From: Caenorhabditis remanei
Taxonomy: Eukaryota > Nematoda > Chromadorea > Rhabditida > Rhabditidae
DNA length: 64,000 nt
Direction: 5' to 3'
NCBI RefSeq assembly: GCF_010183535.1
Contig: NC_071333.1
Coordinates: 15,746,587-15,810,586 of the forward strand
The notes beneath the pieces are model-generated. The model ran no database searches, was not told the origin of the DNA, and was given only the letters and a program-made list of their open reading frames with translations. This document shows positions 11,856 to 23,610 of this stretch, piece by piece. The stretch's first letter is position 1. Each line of letters opens with the position of its first letter. The position numbers and the translations under genes are program-made.

Positions 11856-12925
11856 GCTCTGTGTGTGTGTCTACTTTCTAATCGGTTGTCTCCTTCCTCC
11901 GATCTCCGATGGCGTATGGGAGCAGTATGGTTGAGAGAATCGGACAATACGTCATTGGCTTATGTACATACCACCACTTTCCATAATACCCGTGGAGGAC
12001 CATTTTTGGTCCGCTGTGTCACTAGTGTCTACTTTCCTCTGGCTTGCGTGTAGTCTCTCGTTTTCTCTGAGGACACTCTCACCATTTTACCCGAACCTAG
12101 TCGCACCAACACACCTATCCACACACCGGTCTGTGAGTCCCGATGTCCACCCAACATGTGCACCTATGTAACAATCTCAAAATTGTGAACTTAATCCAGT
12201 GTTATAACATCTGTCAAAAATCACTATCTTCGTTTTTCTGAAAGTTAAAAAAATCTGAAATAAATTCAAAAATAAATCAGAACAGTTGTGTGCGGGGTGC
12301 ATTTATTAGAAACTCAATGTTTGTGATGAATGCATATATAAAATAGAATACTCGGATAGAAAAAGAACAGACAGAAATGAAATACTGCCCAATGACACGA
12401 AAGAGTTGTGTACCAGAAATAATGGGGATAGATCATCAGGAAAAAATAGACATGGGTTCAAGATATTAAAGGGTTGAAAAAATGGTGAAAAGGTACTTAC
12501 AATAATAAAAAGAATAGATACAACTCATCAGTAAGGGCATAGAAAGGTAGAAACAGGGTAATTGGAGCTGGTGCATTATAATAAATGGGAAGAAAAACAA
12601 AACAACTGATAGCTAGTGTGTGTTAAAGGAGGAAAACATGATTTGAGATACGGAAACAAGGGTTGAGGCAAAAATAACAGTTAAGGTAGAGATTGGAATG
12701 GTCATTGAGAGTAGATTTGCAAAATAGTGCAGCGAGTTAGGGAATGAAAAGATTGAGTGTAGAGATGTGAGTACTACAGAATTGTCAAATGTCATAAGTA
12801 TATTAAAAAGGCGGAAAAAGGAAATTGGAACAAAAATCAATCGAAGGAGCCAAAATTCGGAAATGGAATTACATATCAAGAGTTGCGGAGAAACATATAA
12901 AGTTAACACTAGATTTTGAACTGTT

Positions 12926-14704
12926 TTAATCTTCAATCGTGAAAACCTCATTTGGTTTGAACCGCTTACTGAGAGGACGACCTTCACTGTCCGTTTGGGG
13001 AACTCCAGCGGCAATGGCCTCTTCTCTCTCCAACTGAGCTCGTCTTTGACGGTAGAACTCGCCTGCTCTCTGGGCCTTTCCCAGGAGGTGCTTTCTCGGC
13101 TCATCATCTCCCTGAAAATTGATTCAATCATTTTCTTTTACATATTTTGAAGTATGTTACCTCTTTGATTGCTATCTCAATACTGCTCAGCATCTGAAAT
13201 CGGATTGCATCGATTTGGAAGGCGGTTCTGCTATTTGTCTTGATTTCTTTGAGAATGGTATCCTGAAAACTAGTTTTTCTAAAACACACAGGCTTAGATA
13301 AACTTACGAAATCACTAAGTGGATGGTGCGTTTCCAGCATCTTTTCCATCAAATGTATCATTTGATATGGTCGATCGTTGCGATGGAGAGTGTCCGTGTA
13401 TCGAAGGAGATTTATGATTCGAGACTTATCTAGCTCCAGATACCCCTTCTCTTCCGCATACAACCCCAGAAACAGCTCAAGCAGCTTCTCGATTCGAGGT
13501 ACCACGCGTTCCCTTCAAACATTCGTTGAAACTCAGTGCTTAAATAGTAAATACTCACATGTATCTCATCATGAAATCTCGATTTCCAATGTGCACCATA
13601 ACGCACTCCTTCGAATTGTACCGAGACTTCTTCTTATTCTTCTTTTTGATGGCCGCTCCGGGATTGATAACCAACGTGACGTAGCCATATCGCTCATAAT
13701 AGTTGGGGAAGAGAAGGTACTTCTTTGTGAAGATATCCTCTGTTTCTTCGAAATCGAAGATCTCCTCGAATTGACTCTCGACCTGAAATTTCAGCTCATT
13801 AAATCATTGTCTTCAGAGTGGGAAAACTAACCTTTGAGAAGGGCGAACTGCTTGTTTCGTTCATTGCGCAGGTGTTCAATTTGAAGCACAGAGTTTTTGG
13901 TTTACTGTAAGATTTATATTTTTTATGAAAAATGACTTGTCCACTTACAATGTTTCGATTTGGCGTTCGTAGACTTCCACGAGGCGGAAGAGAAGAATAC
14001 GTTCAGCCATTTGTTGACTCATGTTGAGTCCTTCTTCGAAATCTTGACGCATGCAGCGGATGTCGGATATCGTCACTGTAAATTTTTAAGTTTGCGTAAT
14101 TATTGAAGTGTTTCTGATACAAAAGTGATTTTCGCTGTGTGTGTGTGTGTGTGTGTTTACCGGTCCGCGCGGGACCACTGGCGATGGACTCTCACTAGGG
14201 ATATTTACCGATCTAGAAATGAATTTATGCTCAAAACGAGAGTAAATACTGTTCACGCAGTGTCTATTTCTGCTATCAGAATCCTTAGATCCTGTTAGTC
14301 TTCGAATTACAGCTTGACAAATTGCGGCGGTTTTGCATTTTTCTTCTCCTTTTAACACAAAAATATGAAAAAAAAGCGAAAAATAGAAATCGAGCCGTAA
14401 CAGTACTCGTTAAGCCTCTCTCCCTCAGTAACAGTACTCCCTAGCACTTACACATTCCTTCGTATGGCTGAGCAATGTTTTTTCCGGATGCGCACTGGTA
14501 TTCATGCATCACAAACTCGGCGACTGCGTGCAACAACGATTGACTCTAAAAAACGATTAGATTGTTTCATGTATTTCTCTTTCTCGGCAAACGTACATTC
14601 TCGAACTTGCGAACGGTGTTATAGAGACCTGCAAGATCCGGTTTTGACGAGAGTCTTCTTACGATCTCCTTTTCCACATCTGTGTAGCTCCTGTCGAGGG
14701 GCAT
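12926..14704 (-). CDS. Family A paralog 3: degenerate Ulp/C48-like protein, 8 exons, 372 aa
   Basis: Exons 14704-14597, 14545-14452, 14075-13949, 13904-13832, 13782-13559, 13512-13308, 13262-13161, 13111-12926, total 1119 nt, stop TAA. Intron positions and phases match paralogs 1 and 2. Exon 5 is 9 nt longer, adding a lysine-rich KKKNKKKSR loop between the two core strands, and the last exon is 24 nt longer. The core reads KKYLLFP...YGYVTLVINPG, then CVMVHIGN, then LHRNDRPYQMIHLMEK; the three positions expected to be catalytic in Ulp/C48 enzymes are again Tyr, Gly and Arg. Protein divergence from paralogs 1 and 2 is visibly larger than between those two, so this is an older duplicate. No frame break is seen. 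Confidence 0.78.
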
Positions 14705-15000
14705 TTTTTTGTTGTAAGAGGATGAAGCTTCTGAAAACAGGAAATCATAAGAAAGAAACGTGTCAATGTGAGATGTTTATGTTTTTTGTAGGATCGAAAG
14801 AAATAACTGTTATGCGGAGAAAGCGGGGAGGAGGCAGTAGTGGACGATCCCAATCGGTGGGCCGTTCGCTTTTGCCTGAGTTTCTTTCTTAATCACACTC
14901 TCTCGCCACGAGACTCCTCCTCATGGGCCACCCAAAACAACACATGCGGAGTCTCGTACTGTGCTTTTCTTAGCCTGCGTGTATACTCTCTACGTATTGG
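14705..15000 (-). promoter_or_regulatory. Upstream block of paralog 3
   Basis: Diverged direct copy of the block upstream of paralogs 1 and 2, retaining the CTCTCTCGCCACGAG core and TTTTGCCTGAGTTTC. A CTGAAAACAGG (reverse of CCTGTTTTCAG) about 25 bp from the ATG is a likely trans-splice acceptor. Confidence 0.4.
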
Positions 15001-15425
15001 AATTTTTTGGCTTATTATTGGACAGACAGATGTTATTTTGAAATATAGAAAAAACAGAAATGTTCATGAATTGAACAGTGTCTGTTGTTTTGATGACAAG
15101 TGTCTACCAAATCAAATGAAAATGTGCAAATGGAAAACAAATTATCTAACTAAAAATACTGAAAAGAATACAAGAATTTGACAAAAATTTTTTCAGTATT
15201 TTAACTAGATGACTTATATCATGATAAATTGAATTATCTGATTAATGGGAAAGATGATTTAAAAAAAACAAGAGTGCTACGCGGTGAATTAAACGTAAGA
15301 AAAAGCTTGTCAGTTGTTGCAGTAGGAAGTTTCCATTCTTTGTCATATATGCATTATTTTGCTCGTATTCACTGTCAGTGCAAAACTTTTCAATACAAAA
15401 AAAACAGACTAAAAAAAGTATAACT

Positions 15426-16079
15426 GATCCAGAAATGACACCATGCAAATTTGCTTGCCATTTCCTAAGTCATTAGTTCGAAATCTCGGTGGGAGCATAT
15501 CACTTATTGTCATTTAAAAAAATTGAGCCTGTAGTTGATGTTATTACAGACATTTTTTTATTACTTGTAGCACTTTCCTGAAACACCTTATTTACTATCT
15601 TTCCGGTGATCTAACGACTATTTTGATGATGCATGTTTCATTGTCAAACTTTTCTTTTCATAGTACTCATTTATTGCCCGGCCCCTCAAATATCCCTCAA
15701 GAAACGCGGAAGACGATCGATTGCTCTCTCTTCTCTTTTTTTTCTGTTTTTTGGTAATACACGTGTGCATAGACATTTTCTGCGCGGACCACTCGTCGCT
15801 GGCCGCGGTCTTTCTTTATTCCTCCCACTGTTATAAACTATTTCGTCGTCTCTCGGGTCTCCGTCCACATTGGTGGCAAAATGGTGAGCGTGTGCGCGTG
15901 GTGCTGTGAGCGGTTTTGAGTGATTGGACGGACCATCGTCTTATGAGTACACAAAAACTCTCCCGAACGCGCAGACCCGCCCGGCCTCTCCGTCTACCGT
16001 ACCCCTCTAATTGTGACGTAGAATTGAGAGGATGACTACAGTGGAGGCTAATGTTGTCAGAGATCATATTGGAGATGCT
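15426..16079. other. Gene-free stretch upstream of the inverted segment
   Basis: No exon model is supported. A GC-richer part (15760-16000) contains CTGCGCGGACC and TCTCCCGAACGCGCAGACC, possibly regulatory. No clear repeat partner was found. Confidence 0.35.
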
Positions 16080-16905
16080 TCGAAATGGAACACGTGCGAT
16101 AAAAACTGCACCTTAAACAATCCATACAGTAACTTCTTAAAACATGATATTAAAATTGTGACTGATCTTCACAAATAAGGAAGTCCCGCACGAAAAAACA
16201 GCTTCAAATCATTGAGAAGATGCCGCACAAACAGTTGAATGGTAGACCGCATTTCAAAGGTTTTTGCAACAGTTTCTACCATAAATTCGAGGAAAATTAG
16301 GAACATCGATATCTGTAACTTCTTTCGTTTGCTTTGCCCGATGGCTCTCTTTTTTCTCGACCTCTTTTCTGTAATACTATTCTGTTGTCCGCTGCCGAAC
16401 CGAAATTCCCTGTTACCGTTGGCCTTTCAGTTGTTCTCGAAGTCTTTCTTCCTTCAGCTTCTGCGTCTGTAATAATTTTCTTGACTGTTTCAGCAGCCAA
16501 TCTCGTGCACTTTTTGGTACTCGCTTTGCCTATGGATAGTGGCAAAAAGTGTCGAGAAAGTTGTGAAATACGTCATTTCCCAAAAGGCATACTTTCACCC
16601 TCCGTCTACCATAAGCCACAGCACTATTCGGGAGAAAAATGATAATTTCATAAGAGCTATTCGAAACAGACATTTTATTATCTGAAAAAAAGTCCCTCGG
16701 TAAAAGAATTGAAATAGAATTCGGAGAGTCGTAACGCGCGTCTTTTGATCTTTTGGTGAATCTCGTGAAAAGAGTCGAAAATATCCGAAAGGTGAGCAGT
16801 CTGGTTGGTGCGGATTATAACTAATTATGGCTTGTGAAAAGTAAAGCTGAGCGAAGGAAAAGTGAAAAGGGCGACGTTTACGAGTTTTATGCAAATTCGG
16901 AGACA
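16080..16905 (-). repeat. Inverted duplicated segment, right copy
   Basis: Reverse-complement partner of 3900-4660. The minus strand around 16545-16300 carries the same peptide reading frame (MPLSIGKASTKKCTRLAAET...) as the left copy, extended past its stop. The two copies bracket family A paralogs 2 and 3. Confidence 0.7.
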
Positions 16906-17930
16906 ACCTTTATTTCATCGTGAAGTTCAAAATAGATTTCTTCATGAAACTTCTCTAACTTCAAACATCATAAAACACGAAAAATTAATTTTGTAAGAAA
17001 TATCTTCTGTCAATGCTTTTCTGTCAAAAAATGTTCCGGCGGGGATGAATGAAATGGGTAATAGTCGGATAATACAAGACAGTAGTGTGGACCAAATATT
17101 GATGCAGTCTCCTGGAATATTTGAGACGACGTCGGATATTTGATTAGTTTGATTAGTTTGGTGTTGTTCACGGCTTTCAGTTCTCATCAGTAAACGCGGT
17201 TCCTTTTGATTTGGCATCTTTCTAATCCTATTTTGGATTAAAGCTGACGGATGACATGACAATATAATTAGTCAATGCCCTGAAAATTTAGTTTTCCAGG
17301 TATTTGACTTTATCGATAATACCCTACATTATGAATTGTCCGTCAGATGTCACAGTATCTCATTTCTCAAATCTTCTTCATCTCCTGTGTGGTCTCGGCC
17401 TAACTTATGAAGTCGCTGTCAAGTTCAATTGTAGGTGTCATCTTTCAGAAATTCTCTGTAATTTCGGTTGTATTACAGAAAATTGGAACATTTTGAATAT
17501 ACAGGAAGGCTCTATCTACAAATATTGAAAGTTTATTAACAAAATGTTTGGTTCCGGTGTCGAATAATTATCGGGATGATTGAGGGAAATGACTTTTCGC
17601 TGAAAATAAGTATCATGGGGATTCAGAAAATAGATTTGGGGGAAATGGTATGACACAATGTTACACAGGTGATGCTGTCAACAACAATGTGGTACTTCGT
17701 ACGATTGGGAGAATTAAAACGGGGGCTCTGAGGTGAGTGGGCAATTAACATAAAATGGAATGGTACCAACCATAGATTAGATAGGATACATAGAATACAG
17801 TGATAAAATTTTCAAAAATACAGAAAAGAATATATAGTGATTTGGAAAGAGCTAGAAGAATATTGGTTTGTTACTGTTAAAAAGAGAGTAGACAGAGTGG
17901 CGAACACGTCTGGAGCAGACAATTCCCATT
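16906..17930. other. 3' flank of paralog 4, no gene seen
   Basis: Unlike the 3' flanks of paralogs 2 and 3 this stretch has no visible duplicate elsewhere in the window. Short open frames lack splice support. Confidence 0.35.
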
Positions 17931-20031
17931 TCATTCATTTGGCTGTTCCTGGTTTCCCGAATCTTTCTGCTCATTTGAAACCCCGGCAGGTGGTCCATGA
18001 ATCGCTTCGTACCGGATGATCGCCAATCTCTTCTCGTAGAGATGCTTGGCCACCTCGTCCGTGCCCTAAAACTTGTATTGTTTGTACTAATAAGATAAAA
18101 GGATAACAAACCTCTCTGATTTCCGCACAGATATCCAGAGACATGTTCTCTCTGATTTTCGCCATCTCAGCTAGGGTTTTCTCCATGTCGACGCCAATGC
18201 TGTCAACGGCTTCGTTCTGAACAAAAATGGATTTTTCAGCTCAGTTTTTCAAGCTCAGTTTAATATAAACCTTACCCAGTTACGAATGGAAAACTCCGGA
18301 CTCAGAATCTTCTTGAACATATGAAGAAATTCGATCGGGCGCTCTGCCTTTTGCATTGGTGGCAGAAATTTATTGACCACATCTATCTTCTCAAATAGGA
18401 GCCGGTCGTATCCCTCCTCTGACGCATACAGTTCCGTGAAAAGGTTCAGAAGCTTCAGGATGTTTGGAACGACAACGTTTCTGGAAATCAATCAGGTTCA
18501 ACGAATAAAAAATTGGTTTTTGAAATTCAATCGTCCCAAAAATTCACTTTTTTTCTGTTTCCTAACTCCCACAGTAGCAAAACTCACTCATAGTTATTCA
18601 TCGAGTTGTTGGTTCCAATATGAACCATTGTGCAGCGTCCATCACGGTATGGCACTTCCATTTTCATAGCTCCCAACGCATTATGAATGAGCGTGCAGTA
18701 AAAATGTCCATCGTAATGAGCAGGGAAGAGAATGTAGTTCTTTGGAAAGATGTCTTCCGGCTGGATTTTGCTGACCAGCTGATTGAAGTTCTCAATGAGC
18801 TGAAAATAGAAATCGTTAGGAATATTTGAGATATTAAACTGTACGAACATGAAGAAAGTTGTTGGCGGTGGAGTTGGTTAGATGAATGCCGCATGTGTTG
18901 AGATCGAAGCAAATTGTTTCATACTGACTGAAAAAGGCATTATTTACTTATCGACTATAAATGTTCATATCTTACTTCATACTCTTCTGCCAGTTCAAAA
19001 TTTCTGCCATTCCGTAGCGAACCATATCATCGCGAATGGTATAAATGATCTGCTCCTCGTAAAACAAGTCTCTTCCAAGGGTTCTGATGTCACTCATGTA
19101 GACTGAAAAATATGAAAATTAGAAGTTTCACAAGTCAATATTTAGATTATTTCAATCTATATCAAGATTCCCTAGCAATATGTTTTTGCAGTAACAATTA
19201 TAAGTGACTAAACAGTACCACCAAGATTACTGTATGGTGGAGCCGAAAGTTGATTTCAAGGTGGAGCCGAAAGTCCTATCACCTCAAAACGTTTAAGGTA
19301 TGCAGATTCAAACTAGAACATTATTTTTGTAACTGACTACTTTTTTGTACAATTGTTCCCTGGAGAGTTATGGATCAGCAAAGTGACCTTCGTTCTGGCC
19401 ACTGAAATTTATTGGTGTGTCTAGATTGATCGGCTGTAACTTCTAAGCGAGTTTCCGTACGACAAAAATGTTATTAAAGAAAATGAAGAATTAGCCATAA
19501 TCTCCGCCCCACAAATTTCAGAATCAGGTGACTATCACCTCAATAATGACACAATCTCAAATTTCGCGATTTTTTCTTTTTTTAGACTATGTTGGGGAAA
19601 GTTGAATTTCAAAAAAGTTTTCTTGATGATTTTGAATGAAACTTGATTATATTCAACCTTAAATGTTTCAGTTATCTTTGATAAAAAGATTATCCAATTC
19701 GGTCATTTTTCAGCTGAGATACACTCAAAAGAAGAGAAGAATTTTCTCCGATTGGCGGGAAGAAACACTTACTATCTCCTTCCAAGGTTCCGAGAAGATT
19801 GAATTCTGAAGTCTTTTTGAATTCCAGCATTTTTACACTTCCGGTGGCGTACAAAAAATTTGGATTCTAAAATCAACATGTTTTAAATACTCTTAAACGG
19901 CGTCTATGAGAACTTACTGTTTCTGTCTTGCGAAGGCCTTCATACATATATTGGCATCCCGGCAACGGTTCGAGTCGGCGCATGATCTCCACCTCGACAG
20001 GATCATATTCTTCGTCCGGCTCTGATGACAT
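17931..20031 (-). CDS. Family A paralog 4: most divergent Ulp/C48-like member, 8 exons, 356 aa
   Basis: Exons 20031-19918, 19866-19773, 19102-18976, 18927-18849, 18799-18588, 18480-18276, 18216-18112, 18065-17931, total 1071 nt, stop TGA. Exons 2, 3 and 6 have the same lengths (94, 127, 205 nt) as in the other paralogs although the sequence has diverged strongly, which shows common origin. Residues 160-178 (YILFPAHYDGHFYCTLIHN) keep a GHF that matches the Ulp/C48 histidine; residues 194-201 read CTMVHIGT, so the Asp position is Gly, and the Cys block reads MQKAERPIEFLHM with no Cys. The start chosen (MSSEPDEE) is supported by acidic N-terminal context; an in-frame ATG 36 nt upstream (20067) is an alternative. 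Intron 2 (670 bp, 19772-19103) shows nothing recognisable. Confidence 0.75.
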
Positions 20032-22203
20032 TCTCAGTAGAAGTTCCTGTAAGAAGTCCTCTTTCAATCAATACATTTATACATATGTATAAAACGCCAA
20101 TGCTGAATGCGCACGGAAACGAGAGAAAGCGGGTCCAAAGAGGGATCAAAAAGCAGTAAGAAAATATGATGCCATGTGCGCATGTCTCGCGATATCTCTG
20201 AATACAGTACACTCTATTGCCTACAGTATGATTTCCTTGATATATCCGTCGGTCTGTCACGAAAACAACGATAATTGGTATTAAATTGTGAAAAACAGTC
20301 TAGAGGCACCATGTTATGAAGAAATCGGAATAGGGAAAAATTTTATTTGAATCGAGTACACCCTGCAGGTAAAGCATTCTGTATGGCTGGTCGAAAAAGT
20401 GCAATGGAAGAAAATGGACTTGACAACCACGGCCAGGCTCCACAGCGCCACGACGAAAACGAGAAACGCAGACAACGAGTTAGAAACGTGTTTTCCCTTC
20501 GAGCCGAGATGGAATGAATCACGCTTTTCGATTGAAAAAAGACACATTCATACGATGTTTCTTTCATCGGGAAGACTGTTGTACAGTTTTTCAATCAGAT
20601 TTTACATTGTAAAGTTTAGAAGACGGAAAATGATTGAAACCGAGTGAAACGGGGAATGAAAATTGTATTTCGCTCTCCGGGAAGCTTCGAAATGATAAAA
20701 AAGCAAAGTTTACAGGATTCATATTTTCAGATAATGTCTGTTGGTAGGAAATGCAGGTGTCATCAATATGGAGCGAACTATTTTCACTTTTTCCTGGAAA
20801 AATTGAAGACGGATGGAATCTGAAGCTTTCTGAAAAATGTTGAAAAATCTCATAGACCATTCCATTCTATATCTGGAACTGCAAAAGTTTCAACTTTCAC
20901 ATGAATTTCGGGACTTTCTCAAGGAAATTGCCCAGTTATTTTCTCAAAAACCAATTTTCTCCCCTCTTTACTGCTCTATCAACATTTTTCCATTCCCATA
21001 AGTTTCCCACCCGCTATCAACTTAATCAACCCCTCGACGTTTTTTTTGTATGTGTGTGTCTATGTGTATTAGTAGATTGACCCCCTCCTCGAAGAAAGTC
21101 CCTCGGGCCAACATTGTGTTGAGGAGAAGAGGTCAATCGGCCTCACCAGTTGGTGTTCCTAACCTCTCTCCACATCAAACACTCTCTCATCGACAATATT
21201 GTTGGTTTGAAAACACTCAGAAGAGCACAGGAATTGGAAAAGAAATTGGGAAAGATAGATAACACAATCAGTTCTATGATGACATAAGCAAATCGTTCCA
21301 CAATCTGTAGAGAGAGAGATTCAAAAAATTGTGGTGGGAAAGTTTGATAGATCATTAAAATTTACGAAAATGTGATTTATCATAACTTTCCATAGCTAAT
21401 ACATAGTCGGACCAACTCTTTTTTAGGTTGAGATTCTTGTGAGAGCAATATTCCACATTTTTTGAAGAATCTACAAAACCTAAACCAAGAGTAAGTATAT
21501 TTCAGCAGAGGATAGCCCATTTTCAAATTTTAATGGTGAAAGTTTTGTTCATAGCGAATTCATCACTTTATCTACCAACATGCTCCAGTTACCCAGTTCT
21601 CATGACCCGACCGTTTACGGTTTCCCTAGCTGAAGTTTTTGGTAAGCACATCTGAAGTTTGTTTTCAGTTTTTTGTTTTCATACACCCCTTTCCTTTCGA
21701 TAACAGTCTTTCTTATACTGGGTCACACTGCCCCCCCCCCTCTAAACGCCTTTCCTCATCTTTGCTCTTCATATTCGTACAGCAATTAATTTGGCTCGCC
21801 TTTCCCCCCTTCGCCCTCGCCCACCACCCTATTCATTTTTTTGGGTCGATACTCTGTGTCTCCCTCCCTCTCGTAATGCAAAACGTATTCGACGGCGCAT
21901 CGATCTGCAAGAAGACAGGACGGAGTGATGAGAGGAGGTGGTTTTCTGTCATTGTATGCGGAGGAGGGGGTACGACCGAGCCACAAAATAACTAGGAGAC
22001 ACGCTAGGAAACGAGGCACTTTGGGCCGGGCAGGACGGCCCCTCCGCGCGCGCGCGCACACACACCCTCCGGTCGATTCGGAGCGCGCACAGATGGATCG
22101 CCCGGGAAAGAACACGTCAGCATTGGACCCTCCTCACAATAGTCCCCTCCCCCTATTCCATCGTCAGTACGCATTCGTCATTCTTATTTATCCTCCTGGT
22201 CGG
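20032..22203. other. Gene-free leader between paralog 4 and the microRNA array; candidate pri-miRNA promoter
   Basis: No coding exons are supported. From 21720 the sequence becomes pyrimidine-rich, and 22020-22130 is GC-rich (GGGCCGGGCAGGACGGCCCC) with a CG/CA alternating run at about 22047-22068. The nearest plus-strand transcript downstream is the microRNA array, so its promoter probably lies here; that is inference from position only. Confidence 0.4.
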
Positions 22204-22282
22204 ATCGGACCTCCACTGGTTTTTGCTGCGGTAATATTTCTCAGAATCAATATCACCGGGTGAAAATCAGGGCAGGTCCGAT
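22204..22282 (+). ncRNA. mir-35 family hairpin 1, type A
   Basis: 5' arm ATCGGACCTCCACTGG pairs with 3' arm ending GGGCAGGTCCGAT. Predicted mature 3p starts at 22253 (UCACCGGGUGAAAAUCAG). Confidence 0.9.
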
Positions 22283-22320
22283 TCCAGCCATTTCCCCTTA
22301 TTCCCCTATTATCTGGTCGG

Positions 22321-22398
22321 ATCGGACCTCCACTGGTTTTCGCTTCGGTGATATTTCAAGAACGATTATCACCGGGTGAAAATCAGGGCAGGTCCGAT
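22321..22398 (+). ncRNA. mir-35 family hairpin 2, type A
   Basis: Same arms as hairpin 1; loop TTTCAAGAACGAT. Mature 3p starts at 22369 (UCACCGGGUGAAAAUCAG). Confidence 0.9.
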
Positions 22399-22415
22399 TC
22401 CCCATTCCCGGCTGG

Positions 22416-22493
22416 ATTGGACCTTTGCTGGTTTTCGCCGCGGTCATATTTCAAGAAAGACTATCACCGGGCGAACATCGGTGCAGGTCCAAT
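22416..22493 (+). ncRNA. mir-35 family hairpin 3, type B
   Basis: ATTGGACCTTTGCTGG pairs with ATCGGTGCAGGTCCAAT. Mature 3p starts at 22464 (UCACCGGGCGAACAUCGG); C at position 9 where relatives have U. Confidence 0.9.
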
Positions 22494-22511
22494 CCTGCTA
22501 CTTTATTCCCT

Positions 22512-22615
22512 GACGACGGGAACCGTGCTGGTTTCGACCTCGGTAATAGGTCCATATATGAGAAGAACCTATCACCGGGTGGAAACTGGTACGGGTCCCC
22601 GAGTCAGTCTATTTC
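22512..22615 (+). ncRNA. mir-35 family hairpin 4, type C
   Basis: GACGACGGGAACCGTGCTGG pairs with CTGGTACGGGTCCCCGAGTC. Mature 3p starts at 22572 (UCACCGGGUGGAAACUGG), closest to C. elegans miR-35 itself; the 5' arm GUGCUGGUUUCG resembles the miR-35 passenger strand. Confidence 0.9.
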
Positions 22616-22677
22616 GAAAAGGACCTGTATTCACTACTACCTACTTATATTCTCTATTACCCCTGTCCTCTGGTCGG

Positions 22678-22755
22678 ATCGGCCCTTCACTGGTTTTCGC
22701 CGCGGTCATATTTCAAGTATGATTATCACCGGGTGAAAATCAGAGCAGGGCCGAT
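22678..22755 (+). ncRNA. mir-35 family hairpin 5, type A variant
   Basis: Stem base changed on both arms: ATCGGCCC opposite GGGCCGAT, against ATCGGACC/GGTCCGAT in hairpins 1 and 2. Mature 3p starts at 22726 (UCACCGGGUGAAAAUCAG). Confidence 0.9.
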
Positions 22756-22840
22756 CCAACCGATTTCCCAAACCCTCTCCCTTTGTCTCTCTATTCCTCT
22801 TATTCCTCCTATTCACCTAACGTACTCTATTCCCAGCTGG

Positions 22841-22918
22841 ATTGGACCTCTGCTGGTTTTCACCTCGGTTATATTTCAAGCACGATTATCACCGGGTGAA
22901 CATCGGTGCAGGTCCAAT
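22841..22918 (+). ncRNA. mir-35 family hairpin 6, type B
   Basis: ATTGGACCTCTGCTGG pairs with ATCGGTGCAGGTCCAAT. Mature 3p starts at 22889 (UCACCGGGUGAACAUCGG), similar in its first 13 nt to miR-37. Confidence 0.9.
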
Positions 22919-22935
22919 CCTGCTCCATTACAATC

Positions 22936-23027
22936 GACGACGGGAACAGTGCTGATGCCGACCTTGGTAATAGGACTAAACTGTGACGAGCTATCACCGG
23001 GTGGGCATTGGTTCTGGTCCCTTAGTC
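22936..23027 (+). ncRNA. mir-35 family hairpin 7, type C variant
   Basis: Arms GTGCTGATGCCGACC and GGTGGGCATTGGTTC replace the GGTTTC/GAAACC pair of type C by ATGCC/GGCAT, keeping pairing. Mature 3p starts at 22994 (UCACCGGGUGGGCAUUGG). Confidence 0.9.
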
Positions 23028-23090
23028 ATCCTGTTGTGATAAGGACCTATATTCCCTGCTACCTACTCATACTTTTCACTCCTCGGTCGG

Positions 23091-23168
23091 ATCGGACCTC
23101 CACTGGTTTTAGCTTCGGTGATATTTCAAGAATGATTATCACCGGGTGAAAATCAGGGCAGGTCCGAT
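23091..23168 (+). ncRNA. mir-35 family hairpin 8, type A
   Basis: ATCGGACC/GGTCCGAT stem. Mature 3p starts at 23139 (UCACCGGGUGAAAAUCAG). Confidence 0.9.
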
Positions 23169-23205
23169 CCCACCGATTTCGCCCATTCCCCATATGCCCA
23201 GCTGG

Positions 23206-23277
23206 ATTGGACCTTTGCTGGTTTTCACCTCGGTTATATTTCTAGTATCACCGGGTGAACATCGGTGCAGGTCCAAT
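23206..23277 (+). ncRNA. mir-35 family hairpin 9, type B, short loop
   Basis: ATTGGACC/GGTCCAAT stem with about 6 nt missing from the loop, giving 72 nt. Mature 3p starts at 23248 (UCACCGGGUGAACAUCGG). Confidence 0.88.
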
Positions 23278-23295
23278 CCTGCCCTTTTACTCCCT

Positions 23296-23382
23296 GACGA
23301 CGGGAACCGTGCTGGTTTCGACTTTGGTAATAAACCAAAAGAATGCTATCACCGGGTGGAAACTGGTACGGGTCCCCGAGTC
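23296..23382 (+). ncRNA. mir-35 family hairpin 10, type C
   Basis: GACGACGGGAACC pairs with GGGTCCCCGAGTC. Mature 3p starts at 23349 (UCACCGGGUGGAAACUGG). Confidence 0.9.
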
Positions 23383-23446
23383 GTGCTATTCTGGAAAAAC
23401 CTATATTCACTACTGTCTACTTATTTTCTCTATTCACTCAGGTCGG

Positions 23447-23524
23447 ATCGGCCCTCCACTGGTTTCCGCCTCGGTCATATTTCAAGTATGATTATCACCG
23501 GGTGAAAATCAGAGCAGGGCCGAT
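23447..23524 (+). ncRNA. mir-35 family hairpin 11, type A variant
   Basis: Same double change as hairpin 5 (ATCGGCCC/GGGCCGAT). Mature 3p starts at 23495 (UCACCGGGUGAAAAUCAG). Confidence 0.9.
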
Positions 23525-23610
23525 TCCACCGGTTTCCCCTCTCCCCACTCCACTTGTTCTCTTTATTTCTCTTATTCTTCCTATTCTTCTAACCTACTCT
23601 ATTCCCAGCT

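Larger units (their letters stand above)
12115..15425. repeat. Segmental duplication, copy 3 (older)
   Basis: Bases 12115-12925 match 5470-6335, and 15200-15425 matches 2545-2790 and 8815-9050 (shared phrase CACTGTCAGTG.AAAACTTTT). The flanks are more diverged than between copies 1 and 2, in line with the protein divergence. Confidence 0.7.
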
